NCBI RefSeq assembly: GCF_002000485.1
Contig: NZ_MLAJ01000002.1
Location: 310,001-374,000, forward strand
DNA: 64,000 bases
Source of the DNA: Rodentibacter ratti
GTDB taxonomy: Bacteria; Pseudomonadota; Gammaproteobacteria; Enterobacterales; Pasteurellaceae
Reading direction: 5' to 3'
The notes below the pieces were generated by a model. That model was given only the letters and a program-made list of their open reading frames with translations. It was not told where the DNA came from and did not search any database. Both the position numbers and the translations under genes were made by a program. Shown piece after piece: positions 31,005 through 40,704 of this stretch; positions within the stretch are counted from its first letter, which is position 1; the number at the start of each line of letters is the position of its first letter.

Positions 31005-33179
31005 TTATTGTTTAATTTTCAATCGTTTTAATCTTAATGCATTCGTTAATACGGAAATAGAACTTAATGCCATTGCTGCGCCTGCAATGACAGGATTTAA
31101 ATAACCCAATGCGGCAAGGGGTATTCCAAGCACATTATAAATCAACGCAAAAAAGAGATTTTGTTTGATATTTTTTAATGTGGCTTGTGCGATAAAAATC
31201 CCATCGGTAAGTTGCTTTATCGATTGCCGCATTAGGGTTGCCGAAGCCGCTTGCGCTGCGACATCGGAACCCGATTTCATCGCAAAACTCACATTTGCCA
31301 TCACTAATGCCGCCGCATCATTAATACCATCCCCTACCATAGCAACAACCCGCCCTTCCTGCTGTAAGGCTTGAATTCTCGCTGCTTTATCACGAGGATT
31401 AAGTTTACCGAACGCTGTCGTAATATTGAGCTGCCTTGCGATATAATCCACAACAGATTGGCGATCACCACTCATAATAATCACATCAATATTATTTTGT
31501 TGTAAGCGTTTAATTGTCCCTTTACTTTCTTCGCGTAATGTGTCGGTTAAAGCAAATGCACCGACAATTTCGTTATTAATGGAAACGGCCACAATACTTG
31601 CGATATCCCATATACCATTAAGTTGGCTTGGTAGTTGAAAACCACAAAACTCCGGTGTACCCACCTTAACAAAACCGATGCCTTCAACTTCCGCTGAAAC
31701 GCCTGCGCCTACTTCTGTTTTCACAGAAAGTGCGGTCGGTATTGTGGAGGTTTTTTCCAACGCAAAACGCACAATTGCTTGCGCAATAGGATGTGTAGCG
31801 TATTGCTCCACCGCAGCAGTAACTCGATACAAATCTTCTTCTGAAATGACCGCACTTTCTGGTTGCCAGACAGCAGCAATAGTAAGCTCCCCCGTCGTTA
31901 ATGTGCCCGTTTTATCTAACACGACGGTATTTACATGAGCAGTTTCTTCCATTGCGACTGCATCTTTGAACCAAATGCCACTATTCACCGCTTTTCCCAT
32001 TCCCGCCATAATGGCAGCCGGTGTGGCAAGTCCTAACGCACAAGGACAAGCGATCACTAACACAGCAACCGAATGAATAATTGCCGTACTAATATTTGCC
32101 GTAATCCACCAGGTTAATCCAAAGGTTACCGCCGCAATAATGAGAACCGCAGGAACAAAAACACCGGCAACTCTATCTGCAAAACGGGCAATTGGAGCTT
32201 TCGTACCTTGCGCATCAGAAAGCGCTTTCATCATATCCCCAAGCAAAGTTTGCGATCCTAGCTGATTGGCACAGTAAGTTAAACTACCTTCAACCACCAT
32301 CGCTCCCGCCAATACTGGGCTTTGAACCTGCTTCATTTCAGGCATGGATTCACCGGTTAGATGGCTTTCATCACACCAGCCCGATCCTTCTTCAACAATA
32401 CCATCTGCCGCAATACGCTCCCCATGATTAGTACGCAAGAGATCTCCTATTTTCACCTGATCAAGCGGAATCGTTTGCCAGGTTTCATCACGAAAAACAC
32501 TCACTTTTTTCGGGGTAAGTTGTAATAGCAACTCAAGGCTGTTTAAGCTATGTTTTTTGGTTCTCTCTTCTAAAAACTTGCCAAGAGTCACAAAGCCAAT
32601 CACCATAACAGAGGCTTCAAAATAAATATGATGCAACGCATCATGACCTTGTGCACTGTGATAGAACAACATATAAGTGGAATACAAATAAATGGTTAGT
32701 GTGCCACTGCTAATAAGTACATCCATATTTGCCAATCCACCACGAATACTACCAATCGCACCTCGATAAAACGGGATAGCGAGACCAAATTGTACAACGG
32801 TTGCCAACACAAATTGCCACATCGGGGGCAGCATTAAACGATGATTGCCAATTAACATTCCAATCATCCCAATCAAAAAAGGAATGTTAATTAACAATAA
32901 TAGCCAAAGCTGCCAATGAATTTTTCTATCCTCTGGTAAAACGGGTTGCCGATCGTTTTTTAAAATTCCTTTAAATCCCGTTTTTTGAAGAATATTAAGA
33001 ATATCTTCTGCAGTTGCTTGCGTCGAATCAAAAACCACTTGCGCCTCTTCCACCGCAAAATTCACATTTGCTTGTTCCACAAAAGGCTTTTTGTTCAACA
33101 CCTTTTCAATTCTGCTCGCACAAGATTGACAAGTCATACCTTCAATTTGGATAGCAATCTTTCTATTCTGTTGCGTCAA
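31005..33179 (-). CDS. copA: Copper-exporting P1B-type ATPase
   Basis: Pumps Cu(I) out of the cytoplasm. The 724-aa protein has one N-terminal heavy-metal domain (GMTCQSCASRIEKVL, Cys17 and Cys20), eight membrane helices, the intramembrane CPC in VIACPCALGLATPAA, the DKTGT phosphorylation loop, and GDGINDAAAL. I chose a TTG start at 33179 because GAGGAGG lies six bases before it, inside the end of copZ. A further in-frame TTG at 33203 has no such site. The 17-base overlap with copZ implies translational coupling. Confidence 0.93.
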   Translation of the reverse strand: MTQQNRKIAIQIEGMTCQSCASRIEKVLNKKPFVEQANVNFAVEEAQVVFDSTQATAEDILNILQKTGFKGILKNDRQPVLPEDRKIHWQLWLLLLINIPFLIGMIGMLIGNHRLMLPPMWQFVLATVVQFGLAIPFYRGAIGSIRGGLANMDVLISSGTLTIYLYSTYMLFYHSAQGHDALHHIYFEASVMVIGFVTLGKFLEERTKKHSLNSLELLLQLTPKKVSVFRDETWQTIPLDQVKIGDLLRTNHGERIAADGIVEEGSGWCDESHLTGESMPEMKQVQSPVLAGAMVVEGSLTYCANQLGSQTLLGDMMKALSDAQGTKAPIARFADRVAGVFVPAVLIIAAVTFGLTWWITANISTAIIHSVAVLVIACPCALGLATPAAIMAGMGKAVNSGIWFKDAVAMEETAHVNTVVLDKTGTLTTGELTIAAVWQPESAVISEEDLYRVTAAVEQYATHPIAQAIVRFALEKTSTIPTALSVKTEVGAGVSAEVEGIGFVKVGTPEFCGFQLPSQLNGIWDIASIVAVSINNEIVGAFALTDTLREESKGTIKRLQQNNIDVIIMSGDRQSVVDYIARQLNITTAFGKLNPRDKAARIQALQQEGRVVAMVGDGINDAAALVMANVSFAMKSGSDVAAQAASATLMRQSIKQLTDGIFIAQATLKNIKQNLFFALIYNVLGIPLAALGYLNPVIAGAAMALSSISVLTNALRLKRLKIKQ

Positions 33180-33369
33180 ATCCCGCCTCCTCAATAGCTT
33201 CAATTAATTGTTCGACAGAAACTTTGTTTTCATCAAATTGAATATCAGTGTCCCCCTCAAGAGCGATATTGACTTGCTCCACGCCATCCAATGCTTCCAA
33301 CACGCGCGTTACACTTTTTACACAGCCCACACAATGCATTCCAGTTACGGTTAAGTGAATATTTTTCAT
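33163..33369 (-). CDS. copZ: Copper chaperone CopZ (heavy-metal-associated domain)
   Basis: A 68-aa cytoplasmic Atx1-like chaperone with the metal motif GMHCVGCVKSV (Cys13 and Cys16), predicted to hand Cu(I) to CopA. It is the first gene of copZA, transcribed from a MerR-type promoter and divergent from cueR. It ends inside the copA start region. Confidence 0.93.
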   Translation of the reverse strand: MKNIHLTVTGMHCVGCVKSVTRVLEALDGVEQVNIALEGDTDIQFDENKVSVEQLIEAIEEAGFDATE

Positions 33370-33414
33370 TTATTTTTTCCTTATTTTGTATTGAATAAAA
33401 GATTAATGCCGGCT

Positions 33415-33445
33415 ACTATAAACCTTAACTTAAGGTAAAGGTCAA
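33415..33445 (-). promoter_or_regulatory. copZA promoter with 19-bp spacer and MerR/CueR operator
   Basis: On the minus strand, TTGACC (33440-33445) and TATAGT (33415-33420) are 19 bases apart. The over-long spacer contains the dyad ACCTTAACTTAAGGT (33422-33436). This is the layout activated by DNA-twisting MerR-family regulators such as CueR. Confidence 0.85.
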
Positions 33446-33455
33446 GGTATTTTCT

Positions 33456-33848
33456 ATGAATATTAGTGAAGCAGCAAAATTAAGCGGTCTCACTGCTAAA
33501 CAAATTCGAGATTATGAAAAATTAGGTTTAATTAAACCGGCACAACGAAACTTCTCCGGCTACCGCCATTATGAAAAAAAAGATATTGAGCGATTATATT
33601 TTATTCGACATTCGCGAGATGTAGGTTTTTCTTTACAACAGATAGGACAATTACTCGCTCTGCAAGATAACCCTACCCGCTGTAGTAGTGAAGTAAAAAC
33701 ACTAACAGCAAAACATATCGCAACATTAAAACAACAGATTAAGCAATTAGAAGAAATGGTAGGAGAATTACAAGGTTGGTATGATGCATGTCAAGGCAAT
33801 GATTGCCCCGAATGCTCAATTTTAGACGGACTAAAAGAAGAAAACTAA
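33456..33848 (+). CDS. cueR: MerR family copper-responsive regulator (CueR-like)
   Basis: A 130-aa regulator with an N-terminal MerR helix-turn-helix ([36 protein letters not shown]), a dimerisation coil (about 75-110), and a C-terminal cysteine group ([14 protein letters not shown]). CueR senses Cu(I) with two C-terminal cysteines. Here three lie close together, so a slightly different metal loop is possible. It is divergent from copZA across the matching operator. Its stop overlaps the end of metJ by four bases on the opposite strand. Confidence 0.88.
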   Translation: MNISEAAKLSGLTAKQIRDYEKLGLIKPAQRNFSGYRHYEKKDIERLYFIRHSRDVGFSLQQIGQLLALQDNPTRCSSEVKTLTAKHIATLKQQIKQLEEMVGELQGWYDACQGNDCPECSILDGLKEEN

Positions 33849-34162
33849 TAATCCCAACTTTCCGGATCTATGCCTAATTGGAGCATGATTTCTTTTGCTT
33901 CTTCCGGAATTTCGTCATTACGATCTTTTATTAAATCAGCATCTGTAGGCAAAGGTTGACCGGTAAACGCATGGAGAAAAGCTTCACAAAGCAACTCGCT
34001 ATTGGTTGCGTGACGTAAACTTTTTAATTGGCGACGGGTGCGTTCATTAGTTAAAATTTCCAATACCTTAATAGGAATTGATACCGTAATTTTTTTAACC
34101 TGTTCACTTTTTTTTCCGTGTTCCGCATAGGGACTGATATATTTGCCATTCCAATCTGCCAT
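33845..34162 (-). CDS. metJ: Methionine repressor MetJ
   Basis: A 105-aa ribbon-helix-helix repressor that uses S-adenosylmethionine as co-repressor for methionine genes. The DNA-binding strand [20 protein letters not shown] and [26 protein letters not shown] are intact, and the length equals E. coli MetJ. It converges with cueR, overlapping four bases. Confidence 0.96.
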   Translation of the reverse strand: MADWNGKYISPYAEHGKKSEQVKKITVSIPIKVLEILTNERTRRQLKSLRHATNSELLCEAFLHAFTGQPLPTDADLIKDRNDEIPEEAKEIMLQLGIDPESWDY

Positions 34163-34242
34163 AAGTACCTTGCAATCAATAAAAAAATTAAAACTAAATT
34201 ATCTGTGGTTATTCTAATGAAAAAATAACCAAATAACAATCT

Positions 34243-34250
34243 AGACGGCT
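34243..34250. promoter_or_regulatory. Possible Met box upstream of metJ
   Basis: AGACGGCT matches 7 of 8 bases of the Met box AGACGTCT, 81 bases before metJ. A flanking box is only weakly conserved, so this is tentative. Confidence 0.35.
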
Positions 34251-34272
34251 AAATGATAAGTTTTTAGTTTCA

Positions 34273-34296
34273 TCATAGCCATACATCTTGCTATGA
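34273..34296 (-). terminator. Hairpin downstream of the glycosyltransferase cluster
   Basis: TCATAGC (34273-34279) and GCTATGA (34290-34296) form a stem with a ten-base loop after the last gene. It lacks a clear T-run. Confidence 0.35.
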
Positions 34297-34367
34297 CTTT
34301 AGTTTTATCAATATTATATAGATATAAGTTTCCTCTCTAAAAATGATAAGCCAATTGAATAAAATTT

Positions 34368-35126
34368 TTAATTTAATATGTTATAAATCAGTCTCTTAAA
34401 TGTTGTTTTTATATTAAATAACTCTCTTGCTATAATAATTTTAAATGATTTTACTTTCTTTTGTTTTTCAAAGATTGTTGATTCAATCTCATAATCAGCT
34501 TCTAAACAAAACGGAAGAATAGCATAAGGAGGAACTTTATTTTCAAAGAATCGATCCATAGTTACATCTACAGTTAAATACCATTCTTTGCTTTGTGCTA
34601 AAAATTTTTTTGCTGCTTTTGGAGTTAAATAATACCCTGTTGCACCAATAAAGCCTTTGCTAAATTTTTGAACTGAGAAATCTCCAAAATCTACTACTAA
34701 TTTTCTTTTATTTTTTAATCTATCGGGTTGCAACCAAAAAAATTCAAAGGTGTTTTTATCACTATTAATAAAAGCAAGAATATCTAAAAAATTCTCTTTA
34801 AATTTAGCATCATCTTCCAAAATTATAATCGGTTGATTAAGTTCTACACACTTTTCCCACATTGAGTAATGGCTAGCATAACAGCCTAGTTGGCTCAAAG
34901 TTAACGGGTAGCCTTTTACATTTAACCGTTTTTTATTATTGTAACGTTTAAATAATGGGTGATTGGGATTTTCTTTTCCATTGATTCCTTTAAAGAAGTG
35001 GATTTCTTGTGTTGAATCATGATCAAATAAACTATCAAACTGTGCTTGCATATAGGCTTTTCGATCTGTTGATTTTTCTAGATTGATAACATATATTGAC
35101 ACTTGACTATTATTTAAACTAGACAT
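34368..35126 (-). CDS. Glycosyltransferase family 25 (lipooligosaccharide synthesis)
   Basis: A 252-aa protein of the GT25 family, which includes LOS galactosyltransferases such as Lic2A and LgtB. Motifs are SIYVINLEKSTDRKAYM at the N-terminus, LTLSQLGCYASHYSMWEKC (near 74-92), the IIILEDDAKF aspartates (near 100), and GATGYYLTPKAAKKFL. The ATG at 35126 follows GGAG; an earlier in-frame ATG at 35153 overlaps the upstream gene and has no such site. Linkage specificity cannot be read from sequence. Very AT-rich. Confidence 0.85.
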   Translation of the reverse strand: MSSLNNSQVSIYVINLEKSTDRKAYMQAQFDSLFDHDSTQEIHFFKGINGKENPNHPLFKRYNNKKRLNVKGYPLTLSQLGCYASHYSMWEKCVELNQPIIILEDDAKFKENFLDILAFINSDKNTFEFFWLQPDRLKNKRKLVVDFGDFSVQKFSKGFIGATGYYLTPKAAKKFLAQSKEWYLTVDVTMDRFFENKVPPYAILPFCLEADYEIESTIFEKQKKVKSFKIIIARELFNIKTTFKRLIYNILN

Positions 35127-35142
35127 TTGATGTCTCCATATT

Positions 35143-36293
35143 TTACTTTTCATAAAACAAATTATCTAAACCTAATGCGACGTTTTCCATTGAAAACTCT
35201 TCAACGCGTTCTAAGGATTTATTACTATATTTTTTATATATATCATCATTAGTTAATAATTCTAAGGTTTCGGCTATGAATTTAGTTTTATCATACATTG
35301 GAACGAGCTTACCAAACTCTCCTTTTTCTCCAAGTATATCTTTCGGTCCAGTATGGCAATTCATCGCAATAACAGGAACCCCAAATACCATACTTTCAAG
35401 TATTACGGTTGGTAACCCTTCGGATTCAGAGCAATGTAAGAATAATTTTGCATTTTTGAAGTAGGGATATGGATTCTCCATTTCTCCTAGGAATAAAATA
35501 TCATTTTCCAAACTTAATGATAACACTTTATTCTCAAGATTTTTTCTATTATTGCCATCCCCGATGAAATATAGTTTATGATTTACACCTTTTTTCTTTA
35601 ATTCGTAGTAAATATCTATAAGCTGTTCGTGTCCTTTTCTATGAGTTAATCTTGATACTTGTAAAAGATAGGGAGTAGAATTTATAACCTGATTTATTTC
35701 TGTTTTATTGACACTACCCTTTTCCTTAATTGCAGAAATATCAATTGGATTACTCAAAATAAATAATTTATTCTCATCAATGTCAACTTGTTCTAATATT
35801 AATTTTCTCATTTCCCTGCATAAAACAACCACTTTATGATGATTTCTAAAAATATTATAATATTTCTTTTTCCCTTTTTTACTTAAAATTAGATTAGTTG
35901 ATAGTTGATTATGAATCCATCTAATTGTCTTTATTTCACGTTTCCTAAAGAGTGGATTCCTAATATAGGAATCTAAGCAATTACTAAAATCAACAATATA
36001 ATCATATTTGTGATATATAGAGTTTATTAAATTGTAATAACGTAGCTTTTGATAATTTTTATACAATCCTATTAGTATTTTTTGATATAAATTATTTTTT
36101 TACTGTAGATAAAATTAAAGTCTTTATTACTAAAAGCAAATCTTATATTTTGACTATCTATTTTTGAGTTTGTTTTATAAGTTATTAGTATATCTACATC
36201 ATGACCTGATTTTTCTAGAATCTTCCTATAATTCATTAGTACAGTTTCAACACCACCAGTTACTAGCCATTTATGTAATATTAAGATCTTCAT
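35143..36293 (-). pseudogene. Glycosyltransferase family 4 gene split by a frameshift
   Basis: Two reading frames together make one GT4 enzyme of about 380 aa. The first (36293 to 36072) gives MKILILHKWLVTGGVETVLM, a typical N-terminus, and stops early. The second (about 36066 to 35143) supplies the rest, with LLQVSRLTHRKGHEQLIDIY, LHCSESEGLPTVILESM and a C-terminal GT-B domain. Adding one base in the six-base A/T run at 36078-36083 joins them as YIKKILIGLYKNYQ. It is a real mutation, a phase-variable state, or a sequencing error. The upstream gene ends 12 bases before it. Confidence 0.85.
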
Positions 36294-36305
36294 GATATTA
36301 TCTCG

Positions 36306-37190
36306 TTATGGTAATATTTTCTCACCAGAGTGATTAAATCTAGAAAATGCCTCTAGTATATTGCTTTCATTAATCATGTAGTCCTGAACTCGACCTTCTA
36401 ATTTATGCTCCTTTAAATATGTTCTTATATCAAAATCTTGAAGTAACACCCATTCGTCTCTATTGAAATTACTCCTATGATTTTTTACTATGGGAAAATG
36501 CCAGTTAGTGCATATAGTAAAAATTTTCTTTCTCTCTTTCTTAGGCAGGTGAAGTATCTCATAGGCTTCAAATTTGTTGTCAATCCAACCTCGCCAAAAT
36601 TCAAAGTTTACATTTTTATTATATAAAATCCAGGAATCTCCATTTTCTAAAACTGGGTATTTCTTATGGATGTAACATTTTCCTCCATAACAATGTAGGT
36701 TTAATCTACTTAAAATAATACAATCTTTTTTTCTAAATGGAATCCTACATAAGTTTTCTAAAAATTCAGGGATCCAAATATGATCTCCATCAATCTTTAT
36801 TATCCATTCATTTTTTGGTAATTTTTCCCATACAAAGTTATAGTATGAGTCAAGTCTATTTTTTATATCTATCGAATCTTCCATATAGATTTTATTGCTA
36901 GCAGGAATTACATCATAAGGATATTCTACAGGAATGAACTGTGGATATTTTTTACAAAAATGTAAAACATATTCCTTTGTTCCATCAGTACATGAGTTAA
37001 ATCCAATTACTCCCCCTCTTAAAACAGGTAATACACTTTTTAAAGCTGCATCAATAGTTTTTATCTCATTATGAACACGAATAAATGCATAAGGTTTAAT
37101 TGGTTTACGCCAAGAATATAGCTTTTGAATTTTTTCAGTAACTCTTAAACGTTTTGATAAACCCAAATAAAATAAAATTATCTTTAACAT
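36306..37190 (-). CDS. GT-A type glycosyltransferase (GT2-like; possible hexosaminyltransferase)
   Basis: A 294-aa protein with KPYAFIRVHNEIKTIDAALKS (near 32) followed by GVIGFNSCTDGTKEYVLHFC and the DxD-type KIDGDHIWIPEF (near 132), the pattern of metal-dependent GT-A transferases. It resembles the lipooligosaccharide N-acetylgalactosaminyltransferase-like proteins of mucosal pathogens, but the sugar is my inference. AAGGATACAT precedes the ATG. It is the first gene of the AT-rich cluster. Confidence 0.7.
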   Translation of the reverse strand: MLKIILFYLGLSKRLRVTEKIQKLYSWRKPIKPYAFIRVHNEIKTIDAALKSVLPVLRGGVIGFNSCTDGTKEYVLHFCKKYPQFIPVEYPYDVIPASNKIYMEDSIDIKNRLDSYYNFVWEKLPKNEWIIKIDGDHIWIPEFLENLCRIPFRKKDCIILSRLNLHCYGGKCYIHKKYPVLENGDSWILYNKNVNFEFWRGWIDNKFEAYEILHLPKKERKKIFTICTNWHFPIVKNHRSNFNRDEWVLLQDFDIRTYLKEHKLEGRVQDYMINESNILEAFSRFNHSGEKILP

Positions 37191-37378
37191 ATGTATCCTT
37201 GATTTTTAATAGTAAAATATTTCAAATTTATTTGTAGTGAAATTAATTAGATTCCACATAATATATGAAAATTAAAATAATTTTATTAATAAAAGAGAAC
37301 AAAATTATTTTTTTGTAACATTTAAGATTTCTTTTCCCATTGGTTTTACTGGATTTTACACATTTTCTAGGCAAAACA

Positions 37379-37404
37379 AAACCCCACCAGTTGGTGGGGT
37401 TTTT
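37379..37404. terminator. Terminator after rpmE
   Basis: ACCCCACCA (37381-37389) and TGGTGGGGT (37392-37400) form a strong stem, with T-rich sequence on both sides. It isolates rpmE from the glycosyltransferase cluster. The rest of 37191-37378 is AT-rich with nothing clear. Confidence 0.85.
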
Positions 37405-37417
37405 AACAAAGTTCAAA

Positions 37418-37630
37418 CTATTTTGAACTTGGAATTTTGAAACGGCTGTTGAAACGTTCAACACGACCGCCGGTATCTACAACACGTTGTTTACCGGTAT
37501 AGAATGGGTGACAGTTACCGCACACATCAAGGTTGATATTTTTACCTAAAGTTGAACGGGTTTTAATCACGTTACCGCATGAGCAAGTCGCTGTGATTTC
37601 TTTATATTCTGGGTGAATACCTTGTTTCAT
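37418..37630 (-). CDS. rpmE: 50S ribosomal protein L31 (zinc-binding form)
   Basis: A 70-aa protein, [20 protein letters not shown] onward, with the four zinc cysteines (CSC at 16-18 and CGNC at 37-40) of the C+ form. GAGG precedes the ATG at 37630; an in-frame start at 37642 is unsupported. I see no second, cysteine-free copy in the window. Confidence 0.97.
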   Translation of the reverse strand: MKQGIHPEYKEITATCSCGNVIKTRSTLGKNINLDVCGNCHPFYTGKQRVVDTGGRVERFNSRFKIPSSK

Positions 37631-37660
37631 AGAAAACCTCAAAATGAAGCCACGCCGCTA

Positions 37661-37677
37661 TAAGAACTTTCTTCTTA
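37661..37677 (-). promoter_or_regulatory. Hairpin in the rpmE leader (possible L31 autoregulatory structure)
   Basis: TAAGAA (37661-37666) and TTCTTA (37672-37677) form a stem about 30 bases before rpmE. L31 leaders are regulated by L31 in gammaproteobacteria. Confidence 0.35.
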
Positions 37678-37726
37678 CACCGCGTGAGTTAATAATCGCC
37701 GTTATCCGGCACCAAATAGACCGCAA

Positions 37727-37754
37727 ATTATACTGAAAAAATGAGATTGATCAA
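37727..37754 (-). promoter_or_regulatory. rpmE promoter
   Basis: On the minus strand, TTGATC (37749-37754) and TATAAT (37727-37732) are 16 bases apart, about 97 bases before rpmE. Confidence 0.7.
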
Positions 37755-37846
37755 GAGGGGCTAAATGGTAAAATCTGCCCTTGTTTTCTTTAAGAAAGAA
37801 TAAAATTTACTTAATTTTTTGACTGCACTTTTGACTCAGGAAAGTT

Positions 37847-38980
37847 ATGTTAGCACAATCTTCCCCTAATGCTCCTTTTGCACAATCCGTATTACAATGG
37901 TATGACAAATTTGGACGTAAACACTTGCCTTGGCAACAAAACAAAACATTGTATGGCGTTTGGCTTTCAGAAGTGATGTTACAACAAACGCAGGTCGCAA
38001 CTGTTATTCCTTATTTTGAACGATTTATCAAAACTTTTCCAAATGTGACCGCACTTGCTAATGCTTCACAAGATGAAGTGCTTCATTTGTGGACAGGGCT
38101 AGGCTATTACGCTCGGGCACGAAACTTACATAAAGCGGCACAAAAAATTCGAGATGAATTTGGTGGAGATTTCCCCATTGATTTTGAGCAGGTTTGGGAA
38201 TTACCGGGAGTAGGGCGTTCTACTGCCGGCTCAATTTTATCTTCTGTATTGGATCAACCATACCCCATATTAGACGGAAATGTAAAACGTGTACTTTCAC
38301 GTTATTTTGAGGTAAAGGGTTGGCCCGGAGAGAAAAAAGTAGAAAATCAGTTATGGGACTTAACCGAGCAAGTTACACCGACAGAGCATGTGGCGGATTT
38401 TAATCAAGCTATGATGGATATTGGTGCGTTGGTCTGTACACGAACAAAACCCAAATGTGATCTTTGTCCTCTGAAAAAAAGCTGTTTAGCCTATAAAAAT
38501 GAAAGTTGGGCACAATTTCCCGCTAAAAAACCTCAAAAAAGGTTACCGGAAAAAGAAACATATTTTTTGATTTTGTCAAAAAATGGCAAAGTATGGTTAG
38601 AACAAAGGGAGAACTCAGGTGTATGGGGCGGATTATTTTGTTTCCCACAATTTGAGTCACAAGAAGATTTGCTGGCTTATTTAATTAACGAGGATATTTC
38701 TCACTATCAGCCTTGGCCAAGCTTTCGCCATACATTTAGCCATTTTCATTTAGATATTCATCCTATTTACGCGGAAATAGGCAATATTCAAGCTGAACAG
38801 GAAAATCGAGATTGGCATAAAGTGATGGAAAAACCAAAAGAATATAAACCAAATCTATCAAGAGAGGTCAAATATTGGTATGATCCCCAAAATCCTGAAC
38901 AGATAGGGTTAGCGCAACCTGTAAAAAATCTATTAACACAATTTTTAAGGACTAACTATGACAAGAATAGTGTTTTGTGA
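37847..38980 (+). CDS. mutY: A/G-specific adenine glycosylase
   Basis: Removes adenine paired with 8-oxoguanine. The 377-aa protein has the catalytic glutamate in [15 protein letters not shown] (near 43), the helix-hairpin-helix [12 protein letters not shown] with downstream catalytic Asp ([10 protein letters not shown]), an iron-sulfur loop [17 protein letters not shown], and a C-terminal NUDIX-like 8-oxoG recognition domain. Its 3' end overlaps yggX by 23 bases. Confidence 0.96.
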   Translation: MLAQSSPNAPFAQSVLQWYDKFGRKHLPWQQNKTLYGVWLSEVMLQQTQVATVIPYFERFIKTFPNVTALANASQDEVLHLWTGLGYYARARNLHKAAQKIRDEFGGDFPIDFEQVWELPGVGRSTAGSILSSVLDQPYPILDGNVKRVLSRYFEVKGWPGEKKVENQLWDLTEQVTPTEHVADFNQAMMDIGALVCTRTKPKCDLCPLKKSCLAYKNESWAQFPAKKPQKRLPEKETYFLILSKNGKVWLEQRENSGVWGGLFCFPQFESQEDLLAYLINEDISHYQPWPSFRHTFSHFHLDIHPIYAEIGNIQAEQENRDWHKVMEKPKEYKPNLSREVKYWYDPQNPEQIGLAQPVKNLLTQFLRTNYDKNSVL

Positions 38981-39230
38981 GCATCTCAAAAAAGAGGCTG
39001 AAGGCTTAGATTTCCAACTCTATCCTGGAGAATTAGGAAAACGAATTTTTGATTCTATCAGCAAACAAGCTTGGGCTGAATGGATAAAAAAACAAACAAT
39101 GCTCGTCAATGAGAAAAAACTCAATATGATGAATACAGAACATCGTAAATTACTTGAACAAGAGATGATAAACTTTTTGTTTGAAGGCAAAGATGTACAT
39201 ATTGAAGGCTATGTTCCTCCATCAAATTAA
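38958..39230 (+). CDS. yggX: Fe(II)-trafficking protein YggX
   Basis: A 90-aa protein protecting iron-sulfur enzymes from oxidative damage. [20 protein letters not shown] with Cys7 and the [19 protein letters not shown] segment are diagnostic. It begins inside mutY, whose iron-sulfur cluster it may help maintain, and precedes mltC, an order shared with E. coli and Haemophilus. Confidence 0.96.
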   Translation: MTRIVFCEHLKKEAEGLDFQLYPGELGKRIFDSISKQAWAEWIKKQTMLVNEKKLNMMNTEHRKLLEQEMINFLFEGKDVHIEGYVPPSN

Positions 39231-39244
39231 TTGGCAATAAGATA

Positions 39245-40324
39245 ATGAAAAAGTATTTGTTATTGGCATTACTGCCGCTTTTGTATGCTTGTGGTGATTC
39301 GTCTAACCGTCATCGAGGCATTAATTACGATGAAGTGTTTGCGAAAGATACGCAAGGGCTGGATATTCTCACCGGACAATTCTCTCATAATATTGACCGC
39401 ATTTGGGGGGTTAACGAACTACTCGTTGCTAGCCGTAAAGACTACGTGAAATATACGGACTCTTTCTATACACGTAGCCATGTAAGTTTTGATGAAGGTA
39501 ATATTGTGATTGAGACACAAAAAGATCTCAATCGATTACATAATGCGATTGTACACACCTTATTAATGGGATCTGATGCAAAGGGAATTGATTTATTTGC
39601 ATCAGGAGATGTGCCTATTAGTTCAAGACCTTTCCTATTAGGACAAGTGGTCGATAATAACGGACAACAAATTGCAAACCAATTTATTGCAAGCAACTTT
39701 GCAACTTATTTAATTCAAAATAAATTACAAACCCGCCGATTACAAAATGGTAATATGGTACAGTTTGTTGCAATTCCGATGATCGCTAACCACGTTGAAG
39801 TCCGTGCGCAAAAATATTTGCCATTAATTCGAAAAGCCGCTCAACGTTATGGTATTGATGAAAGCTTGATTTTGGGGATTATGCAAACCGAATCGAGTTT
39901 CAATCCTTACGCCATTAGCTATGCTAACGCTATCGGATTAATGCAAGTCGTACCTCATACGGCAGGGCGTGATATTTTTGCAATGAAAGGTCGGGGAGGC
40001 CAACCTTCCACACGCTATCTATACGATCCGGAAAATAATATTGATGCCGGTGTAGCCTATTTATGGCTTCTGCAAAATCGATATTTAGACGGTATTACTA
40101 ATCCAACGTCTAAACGATTTGCGATGATTTCCGCTTACAACAGTGGTGCTGGTGCTGTATTACGTGTATTTGATAATGATAAAGATGAAGCTATTTACAA
40201 AATCAATCAAATGTATCCTGAACAGGTTTACCGTATTTTGACAACAGCACACCCATCATCACAAGCGAGAAATTATCTTTTGAAAGTTGATCAAGCACAG
40301 AAAAAATTCCGTGTAAGACGATAG
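39245..40324 (+). CDS. mltC: Membrane-bound lytic murein transglycosylase C
   Basis: Outer membrane lipoprotein that cleaves peptidoglycan to anhydromuropeptides. The 359-aa precursor has a lipobox LLYAC (Cys16), an N-terminal DUF3393-type domain, and a C-terminal SLT domain with catalytic Glu in [15 protein letters not shown] (near 219) and [13 protein letters not shown]. It ends before a strong hairpin. Confidence 0.95.
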   Translation: MKKYLLLALLPLLYACGDSSNRHRGINYDEVFAKDTQGLDILTGQFSHNIDRIWGVNELLVASRKDYVKYTDSFYTRSHVSFDEGNIVIETQKDLNRLHNAIVHTLLMGSDAKGIDLFASGDVPISSRPFLLGQVVDNNGQQIANQFIASNFATYLIQNKLQTRRLQNGNMVQFVAIPMIANHVEVRAQKYLPLIRKAAQRYGIDESLILGIMQTESSFNPYAISYANAIGLMQVVPHTAGRDIFAMKGRGGQPSTRYLYDPENNIDAGVAYLWLLQNRYLDGITNPTSKRFAMISAYNSGAGAVLRVFDNDKDEAIYKINQMYPEQVYRILTTAHPSSQARNYLLKVDQAQKKFRVRR

Positions 40325-40363
40325 GTTATCGTCAAAAATTCTATATAAACTTAGTCTTAGCTT

Positions 40364-40391
40364 AAAGGTGATCGCTTAGGTGATCACCTTT
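40364..40391 (+). terminator. Hairpin after mltC
   Basis: AAAGGTGATC (40364-40373) pairs perfectly with GATCACCTTT (40382-40391). The T-run is short. The remaining 40392-40615 is AT-rich with nothing supported. Confidence 0.6.
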
Positions 40392-40615
40392 AAATTAGGA
40401 ATCGCTTATATTCTTACTTTTTCTCTCCTGAAATCTCTCCCTTAATGATTTACAATCAAGTGCTTTTTATAATTTCTAGACAACGAATTCGAGCTAAATA
40501 GATTGACAACTCTTAATTAAAAAAGGATTTTAGAAATAAAACAGTATTATTTATTTTAATATTTTCAGAAATAGAAAATTGGATAACAACTAAAAAAGGA
40601 AAAGTAAGATTAAGT

Positions 40616-40691
40616 TGGCTCCTCCTGCTGGACTTGAACCAGCGACATATGGATTAACAGTCCACCGTTCTACCGACTGAACTAAGGAGGA
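40616..40691 (-). tRNA. tRNA-Asn (GTT anticodon)
   Basis: 76 nt with encoded CCA; acceptor TCCTCCT/AGGAGGA; anticodon loop CTGTTAA gives GTT. Confidence 0.95.
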
Positions 40692-40704
40692 GTAGATTTT
40701 GAAA

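Noticed and set aside
37243..37464. A 73-codon minus-strand frame overlapping the rpmE 3' end
   Set aside because: It crosses the rpmE terminator, overlaps rpmE in another frame, and resembles no family.
40503..40530. TTGACA followed by a T/A-rich hexamer as a plus-strand promoter after mltC
   Set aside because: It faces antisense tRNA genes, the -10 is poor, and the region is simply AT-rich.
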